From: AP-15 sp963845735
Lineage (GTDB): Bacteria; Pseudomonadota; Alphaproteobacteria; ATCC43930; CGMCC-115725
Direction: 5' to 3'
NCBI GenBank assembly: GCA_963845735.1
Contig: CAWJTR010000014.1
Span: 124,001-188,000 of the forward strand
Length of the DNA: 64,000 bases
Every line of letters begins with the position of its first letter. Positions within the stretch are counted from its first letter, which is position 1. The notes below the pieces were generated by a model, which made no database searches, was not told where the DNA came from, and worked only from the letters and a program-made list of their open reading frames with translations. Of this stretch, positions 46,944-55,639 are shown in pieces. The position numbers were made by a program, and so were the translations under genes.

Positions 46944-48287
46944 ATGAGCCTTGTAGTCGCTATTCTCGGACGCCCGAATGTCGGCAAGTCGACATTGTTC
47001 AACCGGCTCGTCGGTGGCCGACTCGCTCTCGTCGACGACACCCCGGGGGTAACCCGCGACCGCCGCGAAGGCGAAGGGCGGATCGCTGACCTCGAATTTC
47101 GGGCGATCGACACCGCCGGGCTCGAGGAGGCGGCGCCCGCATCCCTTGCCGCCCGCATGCTGGCGCAGACCGAACGTGCGCTCGCCGATGCCGACGTAGC
47201 CTTGCTGCTGATCGATGCGCGCCAAGGCATCACCGAAGCAGACCGGCATTTTGCCAATTGGCTGCGGCGCAGCGGCAAGCCGGTCGTTGTGATTGCCAAC
47301 AAGACCGAAGGCCGCGCGACATTTCCCGGCGTCGGCGAAGCCTACCGGCTCGGCCTCGGCGACCCGGTGCCGATTTCGGCCGAGCACGGCGAGGGGTTGG
47401 CCGAGCTCTACGAGCGGCTGGCGCCGTTCGCCGCGGAGCGTTCGCTGCCGCAAGGCATGGCGGCGGATGCGCCGATAAAGCCGTTGCAGCTCGCCATCGT
47501 TGGTCGTCCAAACGTCGGCAAATCGACCCTCGTCAACCGTCTGGTCGGCGAAGAGCGCCTGCTGACCGGTCCCGAAGCCGGGATCACCCGCGATGCAATC
47601 GCCATTGACTGGACCTGGCGGGATCGGCCGATCCGCCTTGTCGACACCGCCGGGATGCGCCGCCGGCCGCGGGTCGAAGGCAAGATCGAGGAGCTCTCGG
47701 TCGGCGATGCGCTGCGCACGATCCGTTTTGCCGAGACCGTGGTTCTCGTGCTCGACGCATTGCAGCCGCTCGAGCGGCAGGATTTGACGATCGCCCGACA
47801 GGTCGCCGAGGAGGGTCGAGCGTTGGTGCTCGCCGCAACCAAATGGGACGCGGTCACGAGCGGTGCCGCGGCTCTGAAGCAGCTGCGCGATCGGATGTCG
47901 ATTTCGCTGCCGCAGCTTCACGGCGTCGCCCTCGTCCCGGTATCGGGACTGACCGGCTATGGCCTCGAGGCAATGATGGCCGCGGTCGTCGCGGCCGACG
48001 CGGTGTGGAACCGGCGCGTTGCGACTGCCGACCTCAATCGCTGGCTTGCTGGAACCCAGCAGCGTCACCCGCCGCCGCTGGTCGCCGGGCGGCGGCTTCG
48101 CTTGCGCTACATCACCCAGGTCAACACGCGGCCGCCGAGCTTCGCACTCTTCGCCTCCAAGCCGAGCGAGTTGCCCGATTCGTACCGGCGCTACCTGGTC
48201 AACGCGCTGCGCGAGGCGTTCGACCTGCCCGGCACGCCGATCCGGCTGATGCTGCGGCAGGGCAAGAACCCCTACGATGCCCGCTGA
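46944..48287 (+). CDS. der: GTPase Der (EngA), ribosome assembly factor
   Basis: A 447-residue protein with two tandem G domains and a C-terminal KH-like domain. Both P-loops read GRPNVGKSTL, with VDDTPGVTRDR and DTAGLEE in the first domain and VDTAGMRRRPRVEG in the second. The base-specificity motifs are NKTEG and TKWD. Der matures the 50S subunit. ATG 46944 is used because it is followed immediately by the conserved VVAILGRPNVGK start. The gene is intact and is the last one of the yfgM-bamB-der set. Confidence 0.96.
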   Translation: MSLVVAILGRPNVGKSTLFNRLVGGRLALVDDTPGVTRDRREGEGRIADLEFRAIDTAGLEEAAPASLAARMLAQTERALADADVALLLIDARQGITEADRHFANWLRRSGKPVVVIANKTEGRATFPGVGEAYRLGLGDPVPISAEHGEGLAELYERLAPFAAERSLPQGMAADAPIKPLQLAIVGRPNVGKSTLVNRLVGEERLLTGPEAGITRDAIAIDWTWRDRPIRLVDTAGMRRRPRVEGKIEELSVGDALRTIRFAETVVLVLDALQPLERQDLTIARQVAEEGRALVLAATKWDAVTSGAAALKQLRDRMSISLPQLHGVALVPVSGLTGYGLEAMMAAVVAADAVWNRRVATADLNRWLAGTQQRHPPPLVAGRRLRLRYITQVNTRPPSFALFASKPSELPDSYRRYLVNALREAFDLPGTPIRLMLRQGKNPYDAR

Positions 48288-48646
48288 GGCGTATCGGGCG
48301 CACCGCGACTGCAGCAAGGCGGGAGATCAAAAGAGATACCGGGAGGGCTATGGCTAAGCCGGTCCGCACGGATTTCGCAGATCCCATCTGAAAGGAAAAA
48401 TTGACCACCTTCGTAACGGATCGTGGTCTGTTGCGGTCCGGGGTAAGTAACCCGTTTTCGACCGAGTAAGTTGGGCTAGGTCCCGTAACGCCTTTCTGGT
48501 AAGTTTGAGCTTCGTCAAAGTACGTTGAGCGGCGCTGCTCGCTCTTGCGGCACGCGATCTAAGCATCGAATTGCGCTCGCGTGATCCCGGCCGCATCAAG
48601 CGGTCCGCTGATTCTCACAAAAGCGCAATCTAGGGAGGAAATCGAA
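48288..48646. other. Intergenic region after der, AT-richer, one possible micro-ORF
   Basis: These 359 bases carry no protein gene that I can support beyond the 13-codon micro-ORF at 48350-48391. An 81-codon open frame on the minus strand (48354-48599) looks random. The downstream promoter and ribosome-binding sequence (GGGAGGAA near 48633-48640) for the next gene lie at the end. Confidence 0.5.
48350..48391 (+). CDS. Possible 13-residue micro-ORF with a strong upstream GGGAGGG
   Basis: The codons give MAKPVRTDFADPI followed by TGA. GGGAGGG at 48341-48347 lies 2 bases before the ATG, or 4 if GGGAG alone is counted, closer than ideal. No function is known to me. It might be a leader peptide or chance. 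Confidence 0.25.
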   Translation: MAKPVRTDFADPI

Positions 48647-48964
48647 ATGTGGGGTGGCATCATAGGTCTGATTATCCAACTTATAGCCGGTGGCGTCGGC
48701 GGCAACATCGCCGGCTCGCTGCTGAAGCAGTACAACCTCGGCACCGTCGGCAACACGATCGCCGGAGTTGTCGTCGGCGGCGTCGGGGCTCAAATAATCG
48801 GTGCGCTGTTCGGTGGCGGAGCAGCGGCAGCGAGCGCTGGGGCGGGAGGCCTTGATATCGGCTCGATCATTGGTCAGATCGCCTCCGGAGGGGTCGGCGG
48901 CGGAGTACTGATGGTGATCGTGGGGCTGATCAAGCAGGCGATGCGCGGCCAAAAACCGGTCTAA
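48647..48964 (+). CDS. Gly-rich hydrophobic hypothetical protein
   Basis: A 105-residue protein consisting of alternating hydrophobic and glycine stretches: MWGGIIGLIIQLIAGGVGGN, then IAGVVVGGVGAQIIGALFGG and GGVLMVIVGLIKQAMRG. It is very likely to insert into a membrane, with three or so segments, and no cysteine is visible. I recall short alphaproteobacterial homologues with the same style but no assigned function. The ATG at 48647 is preceded by GGGAGGAAATCGAA, a good ribosome-binding site, so the longer start at 48581 is not used. Confidence 0.62.
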   Translation: MWGGIIGLIIQLIAGGVGGNIAGSLLKQYNLGTVGNTIAGVVVGGVGAQIIGALFGGGAAAASAGAGGLDIGSIIGQIASGGVGGGVLMVIVGLIKQAMRGQKPV

Positions 48965-49205
48965 GCGCTCCGGCAATGATCGCCTGCATTGCGGCTTCTC
49001 CTGCATCCGTCATCAGGCGCGGGGTCGAGGCTTGCTGATCTTTTGCGAACCCGCCAAAGCCGATCAGCCCAACCGGTTGCAGGCGGGGCGCGCTCGGGTT
49101 AAATTAGCCGGCGCTTAGGTAACCTGCGCGGTCTGAACTTCGGCAGGATCGGACACTTACTTGCAAGTAAAGGCGTTCCGCAATCATTTGAAAACGGGGG
49201 TTGGC

Positions 49206-49505
49206 ATGAAGGGCGTCCTCGCAACTGTTTGCGCATCGGTGCTGATGCTGGGCGTTTGCGGTCATGCGGCTTATTCCCAAAGCTCGCAACAGGAACTCAT
49301 GAAAACTTGCAACGCCCAGGCCGGCGATCAAAAGCTTGCCGGCGATGCGCGCAAGAGTTTTATGAGCAAGTGCTTAAGCGGCAAGCCGGCGGCGACATTG
49401 ACCCCGCAGCAACAAAAAATGAAGACATGTAACGCACAGGCCGGCTCTCAAAAGTTGTCCGGGGACGCTCGTAAGAAATTCATGAGCACGTGCCTGAAGG
49501 GCTAA
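49206..49505 (+). CDS. PsiF-repeat secreted protein
   Basis: A 99-residue exported protein with signal VLATVCASVLMLGVCGHAAY. Two near-identical PsiF repeats follow: KTCNAQAGDQKLAGDARKSF and KTCNAQAGSQKLSGDARKKF, each ending in a second cysteine (SKCLSG, STCLKG). E. coli PsiF is induced by phosphate starvation but has no known biochemical role. Two cysteines per repeat suggest an intramolecular disulfide in the periplasm. GGGGG upstream of the ATG at 49206 supports the start. It lies 24 bases before the next gene. Confidence 0.85.
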   Translation: MKGVLATVCASVLMLGVCGHAAYSQSSQQELMKTCNAQAGDQKLAGDARKSFMSKCLSGKPAATLTPQQQKMKTCNAQAGSQKLSGDARKKFMSTCLKG

Positions 49506-49528
49506 TTTCTGCTGCGGAGAGAGAGCAC

Positions 49529-49909
49529 ATGTTGAGAACGATAGCGATCTGTACCGTCCTGCTTTTCGCCGCAACCGTCCCGGTTCGGGCTCAACCGGCT
49601 CCGGCGCATCCGGCTACGGCTGCCCACGGCCACGCTGCCCCGGCGCAGCCGAGCGCTACCTCCGGGCTCGCCGCGAATCAGTTTTCGTCGGAGCAGGCGG
49701 CAAAAGGCCATTGCCCGGGCGATGCTGTCGTTTGGGTTAATCTTGGCGGCTCAAAAGCCTACCACATGAGCGGCAACAAATATTACGGTAAGACCAAACA
49801 CGGTGCCTTCATGTGCCAAAAGGAAGCCGATCAGTCGGGCTTTCACGCGGCCGGTGGTCGCGCGAACCGCACCGCCTCGAAAAGCACCAATGCTAAGACG
49901 ACCAAATGA
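49529..49909 (+). CDS. Secreted hypothetical protein with CPGDxVVWVN/YYGKTKHGAFMC motif
   Basis: A 126-residue product with a signal peptide (TIAICTVLLFAATVPVRA), an Ala/Pro/His-rich linker, and a conserved-looking C-terminal module: HCPGDAVVWVNLGGSKAYHM, SGNKYYGKTKHGAFMCQKEA, DQSGFHAAG, which has two cysteines. Similar modules occur in small exported alphaproteobacterial proteins; the fold and function are unknown to me. GAGAGAG precedes the ATG at 49529. It is flanked by the PsiF gene and the YidB-type gene on the same strand, with short spacers, suggesting an operon of small envelope proteins. Confidence 0.65.
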   Translation: MLRTIAICTVLLFAATVPVRAQPAPAHPATAAHGHAAPAQPSATSGLAANQFSSEQAAKGHCPGDAVVWVNLGGSKAYHMSGNKYYGKTKHGAFMCQKEADQSGFHAAGGRANRTASKSTNAKTTK

Positions 49910-49918
49910 GGAGGCGAG

Positions 49919-50317
49919 ATGAGTCTATTCGATACGATCGGATCGCTGCTCGGCAAGAGTGATGGCTCTTCGACCAGCGTTCCCGAAGCGCTGGTTGCCG
50001 CGCTGGGCGGCCAAGAAGGCGGTCTCGGTGGCCTGGTCGAGAAATTCCAAGCCGCGGGATTGGGCAACGTGATCTCGTCCTGGGTCGGCACCGGGGCGAA
50101 CCAGCCGGTAGCACCCGACGCGCTGCACGGCATTCTAGGTAGCGAGCTGGTCCAGCAGATCGCCGGCAAGACCGGCCTGCCGGTCGATCAGCTGCTGCCC
50201 CTGATCGCCCAACATCTGCCCCAGCTGATTGATGGGATGACCCCCAACGGCCAGGTGCCGTCGGGTGGGAACCTGCTCGACGCCGGCCTGGCTTTTCTAA
50301 AGAGCCGGATGGCTTGA
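49919..50317 (+). CDS. YidB family (DUF937) protein
   Basis: A 132-residue protein matching YidB/DUF937: MSLFDTIGSLLGKSDG, then GLGGLVEKFQAAGLGNVISS, WVGTGANQPVAPDALHGILG and KTGLPVDQLLPLIAQHLPQL. It is helical and soluble with no signal peptide. Function is unknown. It is preceded by the purine-rich gaggaggcgagatg and lies 9 bases after the preceding gene. Confidence 0.88.
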   Translation: MSLFDTIGSLLGKSDGSSTSVPEALVAALGGQEGGLGGLVEKFQAAGLGNVISSWVGTGANQPVAPDALHGILGSELVQQIAGKTGLPVDQLLPLIAQHLPQLIDGMTPNGQVPSGGNLLDAGLAFLKSRMA

Positions 50318-50332
50318 GCAGCCGAGCTGACT

Positions 50333-51073
50333 CTATTCCAGATTTCGCCCTGAGGTGACAAGTTCGCCATTGAGGGCGCATTCCGGCAAGGCGAGGTCGA
50401 GGAATGCGTCGGCGACGTTTTCGGGCGGCGGCAGGAGGCTCGGGTCCTCGCCGGGGAAGGCGCGGGTCCGCAGCCGGGTGCGCACGAAGCCGGGATCGAT
50501 CAAATTCGCGCGCACCTTGGTCCTGGCGATCTCGGCGGCATAGATCCTGACCAGCATTTCGAGGCCGGCCTTGCTGACTGCATAGGGGCCCCAATAGGCG
50601 TAGGTGATGCGTGCCGCCCCGCTGGTGACGAAGATCGCGCGCCCGGCCGGGGCAGCGCGCAGCAACGGGTCCATCGCCCGAATCAAGCGCCAGTTCGCGG
50701 TCAGGTTCAAATCCATGACCTCGGCCCACATGACTGGCGGGATATGGGCAAGCGGCGAGAACATGCCGAGCTCGCCGGCATTGCCGACCAGGATGTCGAG
50801 CCGCCGGTAGCGTTCGTAGAGGGCCGCCGCAAGTTCGTCGATTTTGGCGAAATCGCGCAGGTCGAAGGGCACCAGCGTGGCGCTGCCGCCACGGGTGCGA
50901 ATAGCGTCGTCGAGGTCTTCGAGGCCGCCGACCGTGCGCGCAGTTAGCACGACATGGGCGCCTTCGCCGGCAAAGCGCAACGCGACCGCGGCGCCGATGC
51001 CGCGCGAGGCTCCGGTGATCAGCGCGATCTTACCGGCAAGCCGTCCGCTCGGTGCGGTCGAGCCTACGCTCAA
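50333..51073 (-). CDS. Short-chain dehydrogenase/reductase
   Basis: A 246-residue SDR with the cofactor motif TGASRGIGAAV, NAG motif VGNAGELG, catalytic Ser in FVTSGAARITYAY and Tyr/Lys in YWGPYAVSKAGLE. The substrate is unknown. It begins 11 bases after purF ends and closes the long minus-strand series from alr onward; position next to purF is often seen in alphaproteobacteria and may reflect co-transcription rather than function. Confidence 0.88.
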   Translation of the reverse strand: MSVGSTAPSGRLAGKIALITGASRGIGAAVALRFAGEGAHVVLTARTVGGLEDLDDAIRTRGGSATLVPFDLRDFAKIDELAAALYERYRRLDILVGNAGELGMFSPLAHIPPVMWAEVMDLNLTANWRLIRAMDPLLRAAPAGRAIFVTSGAARITYAYWGPYAVSKAGLEMLVRIYAAEIARTKVRANLIDPGFVRTRLRTRAFPGEDPSLLPPPENVADAFLDLALPECALNGELVTSGRNLE

Positions 51074-51084
51074 GTCCGTTAGCC

Positions 51085-52569
51085 TCAGGCGGGCTCGGCG
51101 AGCAGCGACAATTGCACCGAAACCTTGCCGTTATCGGCGTCAATCAGCGGGATCGGATAATCGCCGGTAAAGCAGGCGTCACAAAAACGGGGGGCCTGCG
51201 GGTTGCGGCCGGGCTCCCCCATCGCCCGGTAGAGGCCCTCGATCGACAAAAAGGCGAGGCTGTCGACGCCGATATAGTCAGCCATCGCCGCCACGTCGTA
51301 ACGCGCGGCGAGAAGCTGGTCGCGCTCCGGGGTGGCGATCCCGTAATAGCAGGAATGGGTGGTCGGCGGGCTGGAGATCCGCATGTGGACTTCGCGTGCT
51401 CCGGCACGCCGCACCATCTCGACAATCTTGATAGAGGTGGTGCCGCGCACGATCGAATCGTCGACCAGGATAACGCGCTTCCCCACCAGATTGGCGCGGC
51501 TCGCGTTGTGCTTCAGCCGCACGCCTAGGTGGCGGATCTGATCGGTCGGCTCGATAAAGGTACGCCCAACATAATGGTTGCGGATGATTCCCAGTTCGAA
51601 CGGCAGTCCCGATTCCTGCGAATATCCCAGCGCTGCCGGAACACCTGAATCGGGCACCGGCACGATGACATCGGCGTCAACATGGCTCTCGCGGGCGAGT
51701 TCCCGGCCGATGCGCTTGCGCGCCTCGTACACACTCGCGCCCTCGACGATGCTGTCGGGGCGAGCGAAATAGATGTGCTCGAAAACGCAGAACCGGCTCT
51801 CGCGGCGGCCAAACGGCAGCAGGCTTTCGATCCCTTTCGCGCCGATGATGACGATCTCGCCGGCGGCGATGTCACGCACGAAATCGGCGCCGATGATGTC
51901 GAGCGCGCAGGTCTCCGACGACAGAATCCAGGCATCCCCGAGCCGGCCCAGCACCAGCGGCCGCACCCCCAGCGGGTCGCGGACGCCGATAATCACGTCT
52001 TGTGACAGCGCTGCCAGCGAATAGGCGCCCTGAACCTGACGCAGCGCGTCGGTAAGGCGGTCGACGACCGTCTCCTTGAGGCTAGTAGCGATCAGGTGGA
52101 CGATAACCTCGGTGTCGCTTGTCGATTGGAACAGGCTGCCGCGATGAACCAGCCGGCGGCGCAGCTGGTAGGAGTTTGTCAGATTGCCGTTGTGGCAGAT
52201 GGCGAGCCCGCCGAACTCGAAATCGGCGAACAGCGGCTGGACATTGCGCAGCGCCACCTCGCCGGTCGTCGCGTAACGTACATGGCCGATCGCGGCCTGC
52301 CCGGGCAGCCGTGCGATTACCTCTTTCGAGCTGAAGTTGTCGCTGACTTGCCCCATGCCGCGGTGGGCGCTGAATTGCTCCCCGTCATAGGCGACGATGC
52401 CGGCCGCCTCCTGACCGCGGTGCTGCAGCGCATGCAGGCCAAGCGCAACGAGCGCCGCCGCATCGGGATGGCCATAAACCCCGAACACGCCGCACTCTTC
52501 ATGGAGATGATCCCCGTCGATGGGATCGGCGGTCGGCGCATCCGCACAGTCGGGGTGGTTTGCGGGCAT
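51085..52569 (-). CDS. purF: Amidophosphoribosyltransferase
   Basis: A 494-residue enzyme that starts purine biosynthesis by converting PRPP and glutamine to 5-phosphoribosylamine. The N-terminal nucleophile cysteine is C26 in HEECGVFGVYGHPDAA, so a short propeptide (25 residues) would be removed. LQHRGQEAAGIVAYDG and GHVRYATTG form the glutaminase site. The PRPP loop is VILVDDSIVRGTTS. There is a CYYGIATPERDQLLAA cluster-type tail with cysteines that may hold an Fe-S cluster. ATG 52569 has AGGA upstream; an in-frame start at 52635 is not favoured. Confidence 0.95.
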   Translation of the reverse strand: MPANHPDCADAPTADPIDGDHLHEECGVFGVYGHPDAAALVALGLHALQHRGQEAAGIVAYDGEQFSAHRGMGQVSDNFSSKEVIARLPGQAAIGHVRYATTGEVALRNVQPLFADFEFGGLAICHNGNLTNSYQLRRRLVHRGSLFQSTSDTEVIVHLIATSLKETVVDRLTDALRQVQGAYSLAALSQDVIIGVRDPLGVRPLVLGRLGDAWILSSETCALDIIGADFVRDIAAGEIVIIGAKGIESLLPFGRRESRFCVFEHIYFARPDSIVEGASVYEARKRIGRELARESHVDADVIVPVPDSGVPAALGYSQESGLPFELGIIRNHYVGRTFIEPTDQIRHLGVRLKHNASRANLVGKRVILVDDSIVRGTTSIKIVEMVRRAGAREVHMRISSPPTTHSCYYGIATPERDQLLAARYDVAAMADYIGVDSLAFLSIEGLYRAMGEPGRNPQAPRFCDACFTGDYPIPLIDADNGKVSVQLSLLAEPA

Positions 52570-52647
52570 CGGCGATCCTGGGTTCGGCTCTCTAAAAATG
52601 GTTGCCCGGTCGGCCGAATGCGAGTGGAGCGCCATGTTACGACCGTG

Positions 52648-53313
52648 CTATCGCGCGTTGTCGATCAGCCGGTCCAGGTCGCGCCGCTCAGCGGGCTTGT
52701 AGGCCGGCGCTGGAGCCTCCGCGGGTTTTGGCGGTAAGGCCGCGGCGGGGTTCGAAAGCGCTCTCATCGCGTCATGTGCGGCCTGGGCCTGGCCGAGCGC
52801 GCGCTGAGCATCGTCAATCGCTGACGCGCTCTTGATCTGCAGTGATTCGGGCAGCATGCCGCGCAGCAGGCCTGCGCCTTGGGCAAGTAGCGGTTCGCTT
52901 TTGGCATCCCGAAGCCAACCGGGGCGATCGGTTTGGGGCACGCTAATGTCGAGCACCAAATAGGCGAGGGACACCAAAACGGCGCCACGCACGACGCCGA
53001 AAATCAGCCCTAAGGTCCGGTCGATCGGCGACAGTGCGCTCGAATGAGCGAAGCGCGCCAGGAAACCTGTCAGAATCGTCAACCCGATCAGCGAAATCAG
53101 GAACAGCCCTACACCGGCGACGAGGTCGGCCAGCAATGGCGTCGTCACGAAACGCACCACAACGGCGTAGGCGAAACTGAACCCGTAGAGTGTGATTGCT
53201 GCAGCCCCGACCCAGGCGGCGATCGACAACGCCTCGCGCACGAAGCCGCGCGCGAACGCGAACACCGCCGAAAGCGCGATGACCACAAGAACGGCGAGGT
53301 CAACGGCGTTCAC
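52648..53313 (-). CDS. cvpA: CvpA family inner-membrane protein
   Basis: A 221-residue membrane protein with four hydrophobic segments: DLAVLVVIALSAVFAFARGF, ALSIAAWVGAAAITLYGFSF, LLADLVAGVGLFLISLIGLT and LGLIFGVVRGAVLVSLAYLV. The C-terminal third is hydrophilic and Ala/Pro-rich. CvpA is linked to colicin V production and purF regulation in E. coli, and cvpA-purF adjacency is conserved. I use GTG 53313, which overlaps the stop of radA by four bases; a longer in-frame start at 53472 lies in radA. Confidence 0.92.
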   Translation of the reverse strand: MNAVDLAVLVVIALSAVFAFARGFVREALSIAAWVGAAAITLYGFSFAYAVVVRFVTTPLLADLVAGVGLFLISLIGLTILTGFLARFAHSSALSPIDRTLGLIFGVVRGAVLVSLAYLVLDISVPQTDRPGWLRDAKSEPLLAQGAGLLRGMLPESLQIKSASAIDDAQRALGQAQAAHDAMRALSNPAAALPPKPAEAPAPAYKPAERRDLDRLIDNAR

Positions 53314-54803
53314 GACACCACCCCGACCCGTCCCCTGACTCGCGAGGGCAGCAACGGCGCGCGCTTTGGTGACAGGCGCGCGATTAGATCGCTCAGATGA
53401 TCTATCGCCACCGTGGCAAGTCCCACCCCGCCGCCAGCCTCCCGCCGCATCGCGCCGCCGCTCGGCACCCATGCTTTGGCAAAGCCAAGCTTGGCGGCCT
53501 CTTTGAGCCGGGCTTCGCTATGGCCGACCGGACGAACCTCGCCCGACAGCGCAATTTCGCCAAAGACGACGGTGTCAGCGGGAACCGGCGTCTCGCGCAG
53601 CGCCGAGACCAGCGCCGCCGCCACCGCCAGATCTGCCGCCGGCTCGGCGATACGCAAGCCACCAGCAATGTTGAGATAAATGTCGTTGGCGCCGACCGAG
53701 AGCCCGCAGCGCGCATCGAGCACAGCGGTGATCATGGCGAGCCTCGTGCTGTCCCAGCCGACAACCGCCCGCCGCGGCGTCCCGAGCAGAGCCGGCGCGA
53801 CCAGCGCCTGAACCTCGACCAGCACTGGTCGCGTCCCTTCGATGCCGGCGAACACCGCCGAGCCGCTGAGCTGCCCGGCCCCGGACGGATCGGGTGTATC
53901 ATCGCCTTCGGCTGCCGCTGGTTCCGAGCCCATGCCTTGACGCCCGCCGAGGAACAACGCCGAGGGGTTTGGCACCTCGACGAGCCCGCGGTCGCTCATC
54001 TCGAACACCCCGATCTCGTCGGTGGCGCCAAAGCGGTTCTTGACCGCGCGCAGGATGCGAAAGCGATGGCCGCGCTCGCCTTCGAAATACAGCACGGTGT
54101 CGACCATGTGTTCGAGCACCCGCGGCCCGGCGATGACCCCCTCCTTGGTCACATGGCCGACGAGGATCAGCACGAACCCGCGCTGCTTGGCGACGCGGAT
54201 CAATTCCTGCGCCGCTCCGCGCACCTGGCTGACGGTGCCGGGCGCGCTGTCGAGCGTGTCGAGATACATCGTCTGGATTGAATCCACGACCACCAGGCCG
54301 GGCGCGTCGACACGGTCGAGTGAGGCCAGGATATCGCGCACATTGCTTGCCGCGGCCAGCTGCACCGGGCTCGACCCGACGCCGAGCCGCTCGGCGCGCA
54401 GGCGTACCTGATCGATTGCCTCCTCGCCGGTAATGTAGGCGGCACCTGCTGGCTTTCCTGATGCCGAGGCGATCGCCGCAGCGGCCTGCAGCAGCAGGGT
54501 TGATTTACCGATCCCCGGATCGCCGCCGACGAGGATGGCCGAGCCCGCGACGAACCCGCCGCCGCACACCCGGTCTAGTTCGGCGATGCCGGTCTGCCGG
54601 CGCGGCGGCAGCAGGCTTGGCCCGGTCAAGCCGACAAAGTCCAGGATGCGGCCCCCCTGACGATCGAGGCCTTTGGGAACACCCTCGCGCGGCAGTTCTT
54701 CGATCAGGCTGTTCCAGGCGCCGCAGCCGTCGCAGCGGCCGGTCCATTTACTGTGAACCGTCCCGCATTCCTGACAAACGTATCTTGCTTGAGCCCGCGC
54801 CAT
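53310..54803 (-). CDS. radA: DNA repair protein RadA
   Basis: A 497-residue Lon-like/RecA-like ATPase that processes recombination intermediates. The N-terminal zinc finger is YVCQECGTVHSKWTGRCDGC, with four cysteines. The Walker A is GDPGIGKSTLLLQ and the RadA-specific KNRFG motif is in AVKNRFGATDE. The C-terminal Lon-like domain has NDIYLNIAGGLRIAEPAADL and TVVFGEIALSGEVRPV. The gene is intact and lies between the Mla ATPase and cvpA in one direction. Confidence 0.96.
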   Translation of the reverse strand: MARAQARYVCQECGTVHSKWTGRCDGCGAWNSLIEELPREGVPKGLDRQGGRILDFVGLTGPSLLPPRRQTGIAELDRVCGGGFVAGSAILVGGDPGIGKSTLLLQAAAAIASASGKPAGAAYITGEEAIDQVRLRAERLGVGSSPVQLAAASNVRDILASLDRVDAPGLVVVDSIQTMYLDTLDSAPGTVSQVRGAAQELIRVAKQRGFVLILVGHVTKEGVIAGPRVLEHMVDTVLYFEGERGHRFRILRAVKNRFGATDEIGVFEMSDRGLVEVPNPSALFLGGRQGMGSEPAAAEGDDTPDPSGAGQLSGSAVFAGIEGTRPVLVEVQALVAPALLGTPRRAVVGWDSTRLAMITAVLDARCGLSVGANDIYLNIAGGLRIAEPAADLAVAAALVSALRETPVPADTVVFGEIALSGEVRPVGHSEARLKEAAKLGFAKAWVPSGGAMRREAGGGVGLATVAIDHLSDLIARLSPKRAPLLPSRVRGRVGVVS

Positions 54804-54843
54804 CGACTCAGCTCAGGGATTCGATTTGAGGCCAAGGCTGCAA

Positions 54844-55626
54844 TCATGCCGCGCGCACTTCCATCTGGATAGGACCTTCGGCACGGCCGTTGATGAACTG
54901 GTCGACAAACGGGTTGCCGGAGCGGTCGATCTCGGCCGCAGGGCCGTGCCAGACGATCCGCCCCTTGTGCAGCATCGCGATCCGATCGGCGATCTTGCGC
55001 GCGCTGACCATGTCGTGGGTGATCGAAACGGCGGTGGCCCCCAGTTCCCGCACGCATTTCAGGATCAGGTCGTTGATCACATCGGCCATGATCGGATCGA
55101 GGCCGGTGGTCGGCTCGTCGAAGAAGATAACTTCCGGATCGGCGGCGATCGCTCGCGCCAGCGCCACTCGCTTTTTCATGCCGCCTGAAAGCTCGGCCGG
55201 TCGCAACTCGCCGATGTCGCGGCCGAGCCCGACCGCGGCGAGCTTTGCCAGCGCGATCTCCCTAGCCGCCTGCCGTTCCATGCCGCGCCCGTGAATCAGC
55301 CCGAACGCTACATTTTCCCACACCGGCAGCGAATCGAACAGGGCGCTGCCTTGAAACAGCACGCCGAATTTCTGCAGCAGGCGCTCGCGGCCGGCGCCCC
55401 GCAGGCGCGTCGTCTCGGCGCCGTCGATCGCGACGGATCCCGCTTCGGGGTGCAGCAGGCCAAGAACGCATTTGACCAGCACGGATTTGCCGGTGCCCGA
55501 GCCGCCGATGATCACGATGCTTTCGCCGCGCGCGCAGTCGATATCGATGCCGTCGAGCACGCGGTTGCGGCCAAACGACTTTCGCAGCCCGCGCACGGAG
55601 ATCTTCGGCGTCCCGGCGGCGGTCAT
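54844..55626 (-). CDS. mlaF: MlaF-type ABC transporter ATPase
   Basis: A 260-residue ATPase of the Mla phospholipid transport family. Walker A is GGSGTGKSVLVKCV, the signature LSGGMKKRVALARAI, and Walker B VIFFDEPTTGLDP. With MlaE it forms the inner-membrane pump that moves phospholipids between the membranes. The start is ATG 55626 (14 bases after the mlaE stop); a TTG at 55650 would overlap mlaE. No mlaD or mlaC is next to them. The remaining Mla component in this window is mlaA at 4230-5066. Confidence 0.92.
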   Translation of the reverse strand: MTAAGTPKISVRGLRKSFGRNRVLDGIDIDCARGESIVIIGGSGTGKSVLVKCVLGLLHPEAGSVAIDGAETTRLRGAGRERLLQKFGVLFQGSALFDSLPVWENVAFGLIHGRGMERQAAREIALAKLAAVGLGRDIGELRPAELSGGMKKRVALARAIAADPEVIFFDEPTTGLDPIMADVINDLILKCVRELGATAVSITHDMVSARKIADRIAMLHKGRIVWHGPAAEIDRSGNPFVDQFINGRAEGPIQMEVRAA

Positions 55627-55639
55627 CGCGTCGATCTGC

